The notes under the pieces were generated by a model. That model did not search any database, was not told the origin of the DNA, and worked only from the letters and a program-made list of their open reading frames with translations. Shown here one piece after another: positions 25,102 to 32,610 of a stretch of 32,707 nucleotides of DNA. Both the position numbers and the translations under genes were made by a program. The DNA is from Fundidesulfovibrio magnetotacticus. Lineage in GTDB: Bacteria > Desulfobacterota > Desulfovibrionia > Desulfovibrionales > Desulfovibrionaceae. The stretch's first letter is position 1; every line of letters starts with the position of its first letter. The DNA is taken from the NCBI RefSeq assembly GCF_013019105.1, contig NZ_BLTE01000027.1, positions 1 through 32,707 of the forward strand. The letters run 5' to 3'.

Positions 25102-26244
25102 TCAGCGGGTGGAGTCGCGCGTGAGGCTGATGCCCCAGAGGGTTCCGCAATTGCCGCCGGCCCCGCGCACGGGGGACACGGCCGTGGCGTTGACGAAGCG
25201 TCCGGTGACGTCGCCCGCGCCGTTGATGCCCTCCACGAACACGGCCCCCAGCTGGTAGACCACGATGGTGTTGCGCCCGGACGTGGGCGGGTCGCGGGGG
25301 TCGAAGAAGGTGATGATGCCCACGCGGGGGCTGGCCATGGAGTCCGGGTAGGTGCTGCCCCTGACGGAACTGGTGGAAGCGTCCCAGTAGGCCCCCGGGT
25401 CCTGGGCGATGAGGTCCTGGATGCCCTGTTTGGTGGGGCCCACCATGTTGCCGGGCTCCAACTGGAGGAAGTCCTGCACGGTGACGTCGGTGTTGTTGGC
25501 CCCGGTGCATCCGGCGATGTTGTCGCGGTAGGCGGAGCCGCCCGTGACGGGCTGGCCGGAACCCACGGGGGGCAGGTCCACGGGGCTGTACTGTCCCGGG
25601 GCGATGGTGGCATGGGGGGCGCCGGTCTTGAGCACGATCTGCGTGCCCACGTCGCCCGGGCCGTAGCCCTGCACGTTGATGGAGGCCATCTCGCAGGGCA
25701 CTTGCGTGTCGAGCACGCCGTTGTGGTATTTGGCCTCGCCGCAGGTGTCGTTCCAGGTGAACTTGGTGGGCACGCTCCAGGGCTTGATGCAGCGCGACGT
25801 GGTGGAACAGAAGATTTCGGCCCGGGCCGTGGCCGACACGTCGGAGGCGTTGAGGCCCAGCACCGGCCCCAGGAAGAGGCGCACGGGGTTGCCGCGCGCG
25901 GCGGTGAACCCGGCCGTGACCTCCACCCAGCCCGGGATGTTGAGGTTTACGGAGACGTCTCCCTGCGTGAGGGCCAGGGCGGGGTTGTCGCGGGCGTCGA
26001 TGTTGGCCCGCCCGAAGGTGACGGCCTCGGCCCGGATGCGCGCCAGGTCCTGGCCGTAGGAGACGAGCCCGGCGGCGCCGGCCAGGGCGGCGGCGTCCAC
26101 GGCGGTCTGGAGCTGGCTGCGTTTCCAGCGCAGGTAGCCGTAGTCCACCGCGAAGGCCCCCATGCCGCAGACGGCCACGAGAAGCAGGGCCGCCAGCACC
26201 GAGACGGAACCGCGTTCGCCGCGCGAGGGTGTGGCGTTGTCCAT
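25102..26244 (-). CDS. TadG-like minor pilus protein without VWA
   Basis: 380 residues. The N-terminus RGERGSVSVLAALLLVAVCGMGAFAVDYGYL and the next segment KRSQLQTAVDAAALAGAAGL are the TadE/G-like N-terminal module (Flp pilus assembly TadG type). The rest (NIPGWVEVTAGFTAARGNPVR, DVSATARAEIFC, IVVYQLGAVFVEGINGAGD) looks like a beta-rich secreted domain with several cysteines and no VWA motif. ATG 26244 has AGGAG 6 nt upstream. It closes the first minor-pilin block; the 230-nt gap after it holds a separate sigma-54 promoter motif. Confidence 0.85.
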   Translation of the reverse strand: MDNATPSRGERGSVSVLAALLLVAVCGMGAFAVDYGYLRWKRSQLQTAVDAAALAGAAGLVSYGQDLARIRAEAVTFGRANIDARDNPALALTQGDVSVNLNIPGWVEVTAGFTAARGNPVRLFLGPVLGLNASDVSATARAEIFCSTTSRCIKPWSVPTKFTWNDTCGEAKYHNGVLDTQVPCEMASINVQGYGPGDVGTQIVLKTGAPHATIAPGQYSPVDLPPVGSGQPVTGGSAYRDNIAGCTGANNTDVTVQDFLQLEPGNMVGPTKQGIQDLIAQDPGAYWDASTSSVRGSTYPDSMASPRVGIITFFDPRDPPTSGRNTIVVYQLGAVFVEGINGAGDVTGRFVNATAVSPVRGAGGNCGTLWGISLTRDSTR

Positions 26245-26260
26245 GTCGGACTCCTGGTTG

Positions 26261-26653
26261 TCAGCGCCTGCGGGCGGTTGCCTGGGCCGTGAGCTCCACG
26301 AAGCCAGGTATGGCCGCGCCCCAGGGGATGATGGGCAGGCCGCGCAAGTCGAAGGTCGCGTCCACGCGGATGGCCGTTCCGGGGGGCAGCTGCTGGAAGT
26401 TGGCCGTGACGGCCACGCCCAGGCGGCCGGAGTCCTGTCCGGCCTGTTGGACGTAGGCGCGCATGAGGGGCTCCGGGGCCTGGCCGTCGGAGGCCGCCAG
26501 CGCGCCCACTTCGCAGGCCTGGGCCACCACCTGGCGGATCTGGAACATCTGGCTGAAGTCCAGGATGGCGATCACCAGGGGGATCAGCACCAGAGAGCCG
26601 ATGAGGGCGAACTCGACGGCCGCCACGCCGGATTGGTCGCGATGAGCGTTCAT
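26261..26653 (-). CDS. TadE-type minor pilin (TadE-2)
   Basis: 130 residues. MNAHRDQSGVAAVEFALIGSLVLIPLVIAIL: prepilin-like site G-V-A-A-V-E-F with the +5 Glu, then a hydrophobic helix and FSQMFQIRQVVAQACEVGALA, typical of TadE. The beta-rich tail ends ELTAQATARRR. ATG 26653 overlaps the upstream TadE stop as ATGA. The same frame is open upstream, but those residues are a shadow of the neighbour. Confidence 0.88.
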   Translation of the reverse strand: MNAHRDQSGVAAVEFALIGSLVLIPLVIAILDFSQMFQIRQVVAQACEVGALAASDGQAPEPLMRAYVQQAGQDSGRLGVAVTANFQQLPPGTAIRVDATFDLRGLPIIPWGAAIPGFVELTAQATARRR

Positions 26654-27054
26654 GGCTGGTGCACCATCATGGAGGTGATGGAGATGGAGTCCACGGCGGC
26701 GAAGGCCGGGACCAGCCCCCCCAGCCCGAAAAAGGCGTAGGGCAGGTCCACGCGCACCGTGACGGGCTGGTTGGCCTGCCTGGCCGAGACGGTCACCCCG
26801 GCGGCCTGGCTCACGCCGCCCTCCACGAGGATGCGCCGCGCCCTTGCGGCCACCTCGGCGTCGGTGGGGCCGTTGAGGATGGCCAGGCGCGCGCCCTCGG
26901 CGGCGGCCGCGGCGACGACGTGGCGGGTCCAGTAGTAGCGCCCGGCCTCCACGCCCCCCACCAGCAGGAGCAGCAGTGGCAGCAGGATCAGCGCCATCTC
27001 GACGCTGGTGGAGCCGGAATCCCGGCCTGGGGTGGTGTGTAGTTTGACGGTCAC
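26650..27054 (-). CDS. TadE-type minor pilin (TadE-1), first gene of the block
   Basis: 134 residues, GTG start at 27054 with AGGA 7 nt upstream. SGSTSVEMALILLPLLLLLVGG has the G-S-T-S-V-E prepilin-type site and hydrophobic helix; YYWTRHVVAAAAAEGARLAIL follows as in TadE proteins. A hairpin (27067-27086) sits directly upstream of the ribosome site, and a sigma-54-like motif lies about 47 bases upstream of the start. The stop overlaps the next start by ATGA. Confidence 0.88.
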   Translation of the reverse strand: MTVKLHTTPGRDSGSTSVEMALILLPLLLLLVGGVEAGRYYWTRHVVAAAAAEGARLAILNGPTDAEVAARARRILVEGGVSQAAGVTVSARQANQPVTVRVDLPYAFFGLGGLVPAFAAVDSISITSMMVHQP

Positions 27055-27066
27055 GGCGTCTTCCTC

Positions 27067-27086
27067 GAACGGGAGCCTTCCCGTTC
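27067..27086 (-). promoter_or_regulatory. Leader hairpin next to the TadE-1 ribosome site
   Basis: Perfect 8-bp stem gaacggga/tcccgttc with a 4-nt loop. It ends one base before the AGGA ribosome site of TadE-1, so folding could affect translation. Confidence 0.45.
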
Positions 27087-27100
27087 ATATGCCGGATTAA

Positions 27101-27116
27101 AGCAATAATTGGGCCT
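27101..27116 (-). promoter_or_regulatory. Probable sigma-54 promoter for the first minor-pilin block
   Basis: The minus strand reads AGGCCCA, four bases, TTGCT: GG (27115-27114), ten bases, GC (27103-27102). Spacing is exact; the -24 element is weaker than at the two other pilus promoters (AGGCCC against TGGCAC). Confidence 0.5.
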
Positions 27117-27250
27117 TTGTTTATTATGTATACTGATGGTTCGGCGGATGTACAGCCCCCCGACAGAGGATGAGGTTTCTCGGGAAACCGCGCCTTCCGA
27201 AAGAGGTATGCTTCTTGCTTTTTATGCGTTCCCCGGGCGTCTTCGCGGTG

Positions 27251-27284
27251 GCCGGGAGGTGCGCCGGGAGGTGCGCCGGGGAGG
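27251..27284. repeat. 12-bp tandem repeat in the pilin/HDOD intergenic region
   Basis: gccgggaggtgc is present twice in tandem (27251-27274), then a partial third copy gccggggagg. It lies in the 375-nt divergent gap 27055-27429. The rest of the gap holds the sigma-54-like site, the leader hairpin, an AT-rich stretch (27085-27135), a possible plus-strand promoter and the palindrome cggccg-aa-cggccg (27405-27418). Confidence 0.6.
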
Positions 27285-27331
27285 CGATTCATTATTTGTG
27301 GAGGAATTCGTCGCGCGGCCGCCCTGGGCGA

Positions 27332-27360
27332 TTGTACGCAGGGGGGAAAGGGGATAACGT
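27332..27360 (+). promoter_or_regulatory. Weak candidate promoter for the HDOD/NtrC operon
   Basis: TTGTAC (27332-27337), a 17-nt spacer and TAACGT (27355-27360), about 70 bases before the HDOD ATG. Only the spacing is strong. Confidence 0.25.
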
Positions 27361-27429
27361 CGGATGTGCCCCTGGTCCGCGAGGCACGGGGGGGTCCGGC
27401 AAATCGGCCGAACGGCCGGGGGAGGACGG

Positions 27430-28512
27430 ATGGAACGCATCGTGAGCACGGGCCGGCCAGCGGCCGGGGCCCGGGGGTACGACGAGGGCCAGGCCGCCTG
27501 GCTGGCCGCCCGCCTGGGGCCGGAGACGATGGCCCACCCGCGGGGCAGGCTGCTCCACGCCTTCTGCCTGGAGCGGGGGCTGGCCCCGGTCGGCGTCGAA
27601 GCCGCTCCCGTCGCGTCCCCCGCGCCGGTCCCGGAGTCCGGGGAGAAGCCCCTGTCCCTGGACGCGGTGCTCGAGCGCGACACCAAGCTTTTCTCCCTGC
27701 CCGAGATCTACGCCCGCCTGGACGCCCTGCTCAAGGACCCCAACGCCACGGCCGCCGACGCAACGGACCTCATCTCCAGCGACCCGGCCCTCTCCGCCAC
27801 CCTGCTCAGGCTGGTGAACAGCGCCTTCATGGGCCGCGCCCTGGGCCCCATGGGCCAGCGCCTGGGCAACAAGGTGGAGAGCCTGGAGCGCGCGGTGCTC
27901 ATCACCGGCACGTCGCAGCTGGCCAGCCTGGCCCTGGGGCTCTCGGTGGCCCCGGCCTTCAAGGGCATCAGCCCCCAGGCCATGGACATGCGCCGTTTCT
28001 GGGAGCACAGCGTCTCCTGCGCCATCCTCACCCGGGGCATGGCCCAGGCCACCGGCTGGGCCGACCCCGAGCAATGCTTCGTCTGCGGCCTGCTCCACGA
28101 CATCGGGAAGCTCGTGATGTTCCGCCACCTTCCCGCCGCCAGCGCCCGCTGCCTGGCCCGCGCGCGCGCCCCCGGCACGGACCTGACCGCCATCGAACGC
28201 GAGGAGGTCGGGTTCGACCACGCCCTCCTGGGCGGCAGGCTCCTGGCCAAGTGGCGGCTCCCCGAAACCATCGAGCGCGCCGTCACCGCCCACCACGCCC
28301 CCGAGCCCTCCGACAAGGCCGCCATGCTGGTGAACGCCGCCGACCTGATGGCCCAGCTCCTGGCCCCGGCCGACCGGCAGGACATGCCCCTGCCGCGTTT
28401 CAATCCCGCCGTCTGGGAGGCCCTGGAACCGGACTTTTCCGACCTGGAAAGCCTGGCCCAGGACCACGCCGAGCAGTTCGAAGGCGTGATCGCCTGCTTT
28501 TTCTCCGCATGA
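27430..28512 (+). CDS. HDOD-domain protein
   Basis: 360 residues from ATG 27430 with GGAGG 4 nt upstream. An N-terminal part of about 75 residues of unclear type precedes an HDOD domain at about 80-280: LPEIYARLDALLKDPNATAADATDLISSD form, LSATLLRLVNSAFMG, then LLHDIGKLVMFRHL (His223-Asp224). HDOD proteins are HD-GYP relatives that act as signalling scaffolds and usually lack full phosphodiesterase activity. The HD pair is kept here but other HD-fold ligands cannot be confirmed by eye. Its stop overlaps the start of the NtrC-type regulator (ATGA), so the two are made together and it probably governs the regulator's activity or shares its signal. Confidence 0.88.
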   Translation: MERIVSTGRPAAGARGYDEGQAAWLAARLGPETMAHPRGRLLHAFCLERGLAPVGVEAAPVASPAPVPESGEKPLSLDAVLERDTKLFSLPEIYARLDALLKDPNATAADATDLISSDPALSATLLRLVNSAFMGRALGPMGQRLGNKVESLERAVLITGTSQLASLALGLSVAPAFKGISPQAMDMRRFWEHSVSCAILTRGMAQATGWADPEQCFVCGLLHDIGKLVMFRHLPAASARCLARARAPGTDLTAIEREEVGFDHALLGGRLLAKWRLPETIERAVTAHHAPEPSDKAAMLVNAADLMAQLLAPADRQDMPLPRFNPAVWEALEPDFSDLESLAQDHAEQFEGVIACFFSA

Positions 28513-29891
28513 GCGAACGCATCCTGGTCATCGAGGACGACCCTTCCCTGGGGGCCATGATCCAGGACGCCCTGGACGTGAAGGGGCTCTCTTCGCGCCT
28601 GGCGGGATCGGCCGAGGAGGGGCTGGAGCTCCTGGGCTCCGGGAGCTACGAGCTGGTGCTCACCGACGTGATGCTCCCCGGCATGTCCGGCGTGGAGGCC
28701 ATCCCGCGCATCCTGGCGGCCCAGCCCGGCGTGGACGTGATCGTCATGACCGGCCAGTCCACCCGCGAGGTGGCCCTGGAGGCCATCCGGCACGGCGCGT
28801 ACGACTACTTCTCCAAGCCCTTCAGCCTGGCCGAGCTGGAGACCGTGATCCGCCGCGCCCTGGAGCGCCGCGCCCTGCGCGACGAATCGCGCGCGCTGCG
28901 CCGCAGGCTGCGCGACACCCCGGACGACCACGGCCTGGTGGGCCAGAGCGAACCCATGCTCCGGCTCAAGGAGCTGGTGGCCAAGGTGGCGGCCCTGGAC
29001 GTGACGGTGCTCGTCACCGGCGAATCCGGCACGGGCAAGGAGGTGGTCGCCGACGCCATCCACGCCCTCTCGCCCCGGGCCTCCGGGCCGTTCGTGAAGG
29101 TGAACTGCGCGGCCATCCCGGAAAACCTCCTGGAGAGCGAACTCTTCGGGCACGAGAAGGGGGCCTTCACCGGGGCGCTCACGGCGCGCAAGGGCAAGTT
29201 CGAACTGGCGGCCAAGGGCTCGCTGCTGCTGGACGAACTGGGCGACATGCCCCTTTTCCTGCAGCCCAAGCTGCTGCGCGCCGTGGAATCCAAGATGATC
29301 GAGCGCCTGGGCGCGCCCGCGCCCATGCCGGTGGACGTGCGCATCATCGCCGCCACACACCAGGACCTGCCCCGCCTGGTGGAGGAGCGCGCCTTCCGCG
29401 CCGACCTCTTCTACCGCCTGAGCATCGCCCAGATTCGCATACCGCCCCTGCGCGACCGCCGCGAGGACATCCCCCTGCTGGCCGAGCACTTCATCCGCCG
29501 CCTCCACGCCCGCACGGGCTGCGCCCTTGAAGGGCTCTCCCGCGACGGGGCCGAGGCCCTCATGGCCCAGCCCTGGCCGGGCAACGTGCGCCAGCTGGCC
29601 AACGCCATCGAGCGCGCGGCCATCACCGCGCCCGGGCCGCTCTTCACCGCGCGCGACTGCCTCCAGGCCCTGGGGCAGGCCCCGGCGGCCACCGCCCAGC
29701 CGCCCGCGCTGCGCCCGGGCATGAACCTGCGCCAGACCCTGGAGGACGTGGAGCGCGGCCTCATCCTGGAGGCCCTGCGCCAGGCCGGGGGGGTGCAGAA
29801 GGAGGCCGCGCGCCTGCTGGGGCTTTCGCCCACCAACCTCTGGAACAAGCTCCAGAAGCACGGCATCCCGGGCCACGGTGGCGGGGCCTGA
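28509..29891 (+). CDS. NtrC-family sigma-54-dependent response regulator
   Basis: 460 residues, complete three-domain layout. Receiver domain 1-115 with acidic pocket EDD, phospho-acceptor D53 (LVLTDVMLPGMSG), T81 and K103. AAA+ domain about 142-370: Walker A GESGTGKE (171-178), sigma-54 contact loop GAFTGA (218-223), Walker B LLLDEL (239-244), then RADLFYRLSIAQIRIPPLRDR and WPGNVRQLANAIE. Fis-type helix-turn-helix at the end (LRQAGGVQKEAARLLGLSPT, NLWNKLQKHGI). All motifs needed for activating sigma-54 polymerase are present. No histidine kinase is seen in the window. Sigma-54 motifs in front of two Tad blocks and the flp pilin make those the likely targets (inference). Coupled to the HDOD gene by ATGA. 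Confidence 0.95.
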   Translation: MSERILVIEDDPSLGAMIQDALDVKGLSSRLAGSAEEGLELLGSGSYELVLTDVMLPGMSGVEAIPRILAAQPGVDVIVMTGQSTREVALEAIRHGAYDYFSKPFSLAELETVIRRALERRALRDESRALRRRLRDTPDDHGLVGQSEPMLRLKELVAKVAALDVTVLVTGESGTGKEVVADAIHALSPRASGPFVKVNCAAIPENLLESELFGHEKGAFTGALTARKGKFELAAKGSLLLDELGDMPLFLQPKLLRAVESKMIERLGAPAPMPVDVRIIAATHQDLPRLVEERAFRADLFYRLSIAQIRIPPLRDRREDIPLLAEHFIRRLHARTGCALEGLSRDGAEALMAQPWPGNVRQLANAIERAAITAPGPLFTARDCLQALGQAPAATAQPPALRPGMNLRQTLEDVERGLILEALRQAGGVQKEAARLLGLSPTNLWNKLQKHGIPGHGGGA

Positions 29892-29906
29892 GAGCGTTCC
29901 GCCTCT

Positions 29907-31145
29907 TCACATCCCCAGCCGTCCGGCGGCGTCCTCCCGCAGGGTCCAGCCCATGCGCTTCAGGCGCTGCTTCGTGCCCGGGCTGGCCTTGCCCGTGAGC
30001 CACAACTCCACCCCCGAGGCGGGCAGGGCGCGCGCCGCCCGGTCCAGGGCGTCCAGGTTGGACGCGGCGGCGGCGGTGTATGCCAGGTAGTCCAGCGGGA
30101 AGGCCAGCACGAGCCTGCCGTCGGGGCGCAGCGCGCCCACGAAGCGCCCCACGGGGACGAAGCGCGCCAGCGCGCCCGCCTCGCGCGCGTAGCCCGCGTA
30201 CATCTCGGCCATGCGCTGGCGGAAGAGGCACACGTCCTGGTCGGAGGTCTCGGCCACGAACTCCACGAACTCGGCCTTGTCGGCGGTGCCCGCCATGGAG
30301 GTGAGGGCCCGGGTGAGCACGGTCTGCTGGGTGGGGGTGAACTCGGGGTTGTTCACGAAGAGCCGGGCCAGGTCCTTGGGCACTCCCGCCTGGATGAGCG
30401 CCTCGCGGTTCTGGCGGCGCAGGTCGCCCGGCGGAACGGTGAGGTCCACGCCCTGCATGAGCGCCGTGGTGCTCACGCCCGAGACGGCAATGCCCACGCC
30501 GCCGGGAATCAGGGCCTGCAGGGCCGTTCCGGTGAGGCTCCCGGCGTAGCCCGCCTCGGAGAGGGCGTCGAGCTTCTGCTGGAGCACGGGGTTGGTGGAG
30601 TAGGGGTCCACCCCGAACCGGAGGGCGTAGTCGCGCTTGGTCTTGGAGAAGCCCACCAGCCCGGCGGCGCGGCTGTCCTCCCACTTGCTGGGGGAGCTTT
30701 CCGCCAGGTTCTCCTGGGCGCGCACGAAGAGCTTGCCCACGCCCGAGAGCGCCCCGCCCAGCGTTTGCAGGGGGTCGGTGACCAGGTCCACCGCGCCCTG
30801 GAGTGTCTGCTTGCCCTTGTCGGCCAGGGAGCTGGCGAAGGCGTTGGACCCGGCCACCTGGTCCATCTTGGACATGGCCCGGATTTCGGCGATGCGCGTG
30901 CGCGCCAGGGCCGTGGAGGCGGCCTTGAAATCGCCGTAGGGCGAGTGGATCACGTAGATGTTCAGGTAGCCGTCGTTGCGGACCTCGGGGTCCACGCGGA
31001 AGTCCGGTCCGGAGAGCAGGTCCTTGGGCAGCAGGGACTGGGCCTTGAAGGTGGGCGGCGTCTCGAAGGGCTGGGCGTGGGCCGCCGCGCAGGACAGCAG
31101 CAGGACCGCCAGGACGGCGAGGGAGCTGGCGAACGGGTGGGGCAT
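29907..31145 (-). CDS. Secreted protein of unknown function
   Basis: 412 residues. The signal peptide MPHPFASSLAVLAVLLLSCA (ending AAAHA) is followed by QPFETPPTFKAQSLLP. Visible parts are a strand-rich segment (YLNIYVIHSPYGDFKAAS), a helical region (RTRIAEIRAMSKMDQVAG, then VDLVTDPLQTLGGALSGVGK), a central Gly/Ala-rich hydrophobic stretch (TALQALIPGGVGIAVSGVST) and a C-terminal part with LAFPLDYLAYTAAAASNLDA and KRMGWTLREDAAG. The segment PYSTNPVLQQKLDALSEAGY is distinctive, but I do not recognise the family. It should be periplasmic. ATG 31145 has a poor ribosome site. It follows the DUF4105 gene by 51 nt, so they are probably co-transcribed, and it converges on the NtrC gene with a 15-nt gap. 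Confidence 0.75.
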   Translation of the reverse strand: MPHPFASSLAVLAVLLLSCAAAHAQPFETPPTFKAQSLLPKDLLSGPDFRVDPEVRNDGYLNIYVIHSPYGDFKAASTALARTRIAEIRAMSKMDQVAGSNAFASSLADKGKQTLQGAVDLVTDPLQTLGGALSGVGKLFVRAQENLAESSPSKWEDSRAAGLVGFSKTKRDYALRFGVDPYSTNPVLQQKLDALSEAGYAGSLTGTALQALIPGGVGIAVSGVSTTALMQGVDLTVPPGDLRRQNREALIQAGVPKDLARLFVNNPEFTPTQQTVLTRALTSMAGTADKAEFVEFVAETSDQDVCLFRQRMAEMYAGYAREAGALARFVPVGRFVGALRPDGRLVLAFPLDYLAYTAAAASNLDALDRAARALPASGVELWLTGKASPGTKQRLKRMGWTLREDAAGRLGM

Positions 31146-31196
31146 GGTGGTGTTTCCGTCGGTTGCAGGGTTAGGTTGGGGCGTCCGAGGTCCGGG

Positions 31197-32204
31197 TCAG
31201 GGGCCGGGCATGCCGGGCAGTCCGCTGCGAATCCGCGCGGAGAAGTCCGGTGCGTCTCCTGCGGCCCTGGCCTTGGGGTTCACGTAGCTTTTGGCCTTGA
31301 GTTCCTCGAAGGGCAGCGAGTCTTCCAGGCCGCCCAGCTCGTAGACGTATTGCGGCGCGTACCCGGAGAAGAGGATCTTCCAGCTGTAGCGAAGCCTTCC
31401 CTCGAAGGCTCGCACGTGGCGCACCACGTTTGTGGTGCAGTTGGTGGTGAGGGTGTTGTAGTATTCGGGCGTTTCGTAGAGGCTGTTGATCTTCTTCACG
31501 TACTCCAGGAACAGCTTGCGGGCGTTGGCCTCGGGCATGCGGGTCCTGAAGAGGTACACGTCCTCGGGGGGGACGCGGTGGTCTGTGCGCAGGCGGATCA
31601 GGTCGCGCTCCTCGGCGGCCACGTAGGTCAACTCGTACTGCTTGAAGAAGCCCTTGAGCGCGGAATAGCCCTCGCCTTTTTCCTTGCGGGTCTCGATGGA
31701 GAAGCACAGGGCGTCCTGTCCCTGGAAGACGAAGCTCACCATCACGTGGGCTATGGCGTCGCCCATCCAGTAGACGGCGATGAGGTCCACGCCTTCGAGC
31801 TTCTTCAGGTCGAAGGTCTTGTCGTGGTAGCGGGGCTGGTAGTCGGTCTCGGTGCGGTAGGCCACGTTGCGGATGTTGCGCACCGTAACGAGGTCCCCCT
31901 GAACCTGGGCGTAGGGGAGCACGGCCACGTCGGGCTGCCAGTCGCGCTGGTTGGAGGGGGCGATGGCGCTCCACCAGGCCGCGAAGAGCGCGAAGCCGCA
32001 CAGCCACGCCGCCAGGGCGCGCCCCCTGCGTCGAATCAGGGCGAAGCACAGCCCCGTGCCCGCCACCACAGCCATGGCCAGGAGCGTCCTGCCCGCCGCG
32101 CTCTCCACGTCGGACCAGTAGGCGGCCAGGGCGGCCCAGAGGGTCGCAAGGGTTACGGCCAGGGCCGCGCAGAGCTTCAGGACGATGGGGAGCGTGCGCC
32201 TCAC
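31197..32204 (-). CDS. DUF4105 / Lnb N-terminal-like membrane protein
   Basis: 335 residues from GTG 32204, which has GAGAGG just upstream and puts the first membrane segment (LPIVLKLCAALAVTLATLWA) at the N-terminus. A second hydrophobic hairpin (TLLAMAVVAGTGLCFALI, LAAWLCGFALFAAWWSAIA) follows. The periplasmic domain matches DUF4105: TDYQPRYHDKTFDL, VDLIAVYWMGDAIAHVMVSF, FSIETRKEKGEGYSALKGFF, YVAAEERDLIRLRTDHR, and YYNTLTTNCTTNVVRH with candidate nucleophile Cys256; the conserved His in AHVMVSF is the probable partner. The fold is related to NlpC/P60-like cysteine enzymes. An outer GTG (32321) and an ATG (32234) are alternatives, but the extra N-terminus includes the DNA repeat described at 32290-32402 and looks non-coding. 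Confidence 0.85.
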   Translation of the reverse strand: MRRTLPIVLKLCAALAVTLATLWAALAAYWSDVESAAGRTLLAMAVVAGTGLCFALIRRRGRALAAWLCGFALFAAWWSAIAPSNQRDWQPDVAVLPYAQVQGDLVTVRNIRNVAYRTETDYQPRYHDKTFDLKKLEGVDLIAVYWMGDAIAHVMVSFVFQGQDALCFSIETRKEKGEGYSALKGFFKQYELTYVAAEERDLIRLRTDHRVPPEDVYLFRTRMPEANARKLFLEYVKKINSLYETPEYYNTLTTNCTTNVVRHVRAFEGRLRYSWKILFSGYAPQYVYELGGLEDSLPFEELKAKSYVNPKARAAGDAPDFSARIRSGLPGMPGP

Positions 32205-32289
32205 GGGGCCTCTCTCGTTGAGTTCACCATGCATCCAGGCTGATACGCGTTCGCGCCACGCTTGCCAAGCAGGACGCGCGTCCGTGGTC

Positions 32290-32402
32290 CACGTTTCGTG
32301 GAGTACCGCCGGGTGCTTCACGATTCATGGATTTGCTCGGGAAAAGTCCGATCCATGCCCCTTCCCGGCCTTGAAGCGGCAGGCGCTCCACGATTCATGG
32401 AT
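32290..32402. repeat. Triplicated 13-14-bp element upstream of the DUF4105 gene
   Basis: cacgattcatggat occurs at 32319-32332 and 32389-32402, 70 bases apart, with a diverged copy cacgtttcgtgga at 32290-32302 (11 of 13 matching). In addition cgatccatg (32349-32357) is the inverse of catggatcg (32396-32404). The set could be an operator array. Confidence 0.5.
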
Positions 32403-32474
32403 CGGCGGGCGGTCGCGCGCGGGTCCCAGGCCCCGCCGCCATGCCGCCGGAAGCGGTTCCGTGGCGTCATCCAT
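32325..32474 (-). CDS. Possible 49-residue small protein or leader peptide
   Basis: ATG 32474 has AAGGAG 8 nt upstream, the best ribosome site in this gap. The frame reads MDDATEPLPAAWRRGLGPAR, passes through IHESWS and ends SDFSRANP with TGA at 32327-32325. G or C occupies the third position in about 35 of 49 codons, somewhat below the neighbouring genes. There is no signal peptide or known motif. Its stop lies 3 nt before the outermost GTG of the DUF4105 frame, so it could be a leader peptide or a chance frame. The gap 32205-32610 otherwise holds the triplicated element and the flp promoter. Confidence 0.3.
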   Translation of the reverse strand: MDDATEPLPAAWRRGLGPARDRPPIHESWSACRFKAGKGHGSDFSRANP

Positions 32475-32542
32475 GGAAAATGCTCCTTCAATTTCGCAGG
32501 GTTGTTGTTGTTCCGCGCCAAATCTGCCTGTGGCGGGTCACG

Positions 32543-32559
32543 CTGGCACACCGGTTGCT
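32543..32559 (+). promoter_or_regulatory. Near-consensus sigma-54 promoter of the flp pilin gene
   Basis: CTGGCAC, ACCGG, TTGCT: GG at 32545-32546 and GC at 32557-32558 with exactly ten bases between. It agrees with YTGGCACR-N4-TTGCW at every fixed position. Transcription would start near 32570, about 40 bases before the pilin ATG. Confidence 0.85.
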
Positions 32560-32610
32560 TTAAGAGCATTGCGACCGCACGCACAACCAAACCAGACGAG
32601 GAGAACCCCC

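Noticed and set aside
27405-27418. Palindrome cggccg-aa-cggccg before the HDOD gene
   Set aside because: Too short and GC-typical to claim a regulator site, and no second copy was found nearby.
27366-28508. N-terminal extension of the NtrC frame through the HDOD gene
   Set aside because: The receiver domain begins at the ATG at 28509; the upstream part is Arg/Pro/Gly-rich shadow of the HDOD gene.
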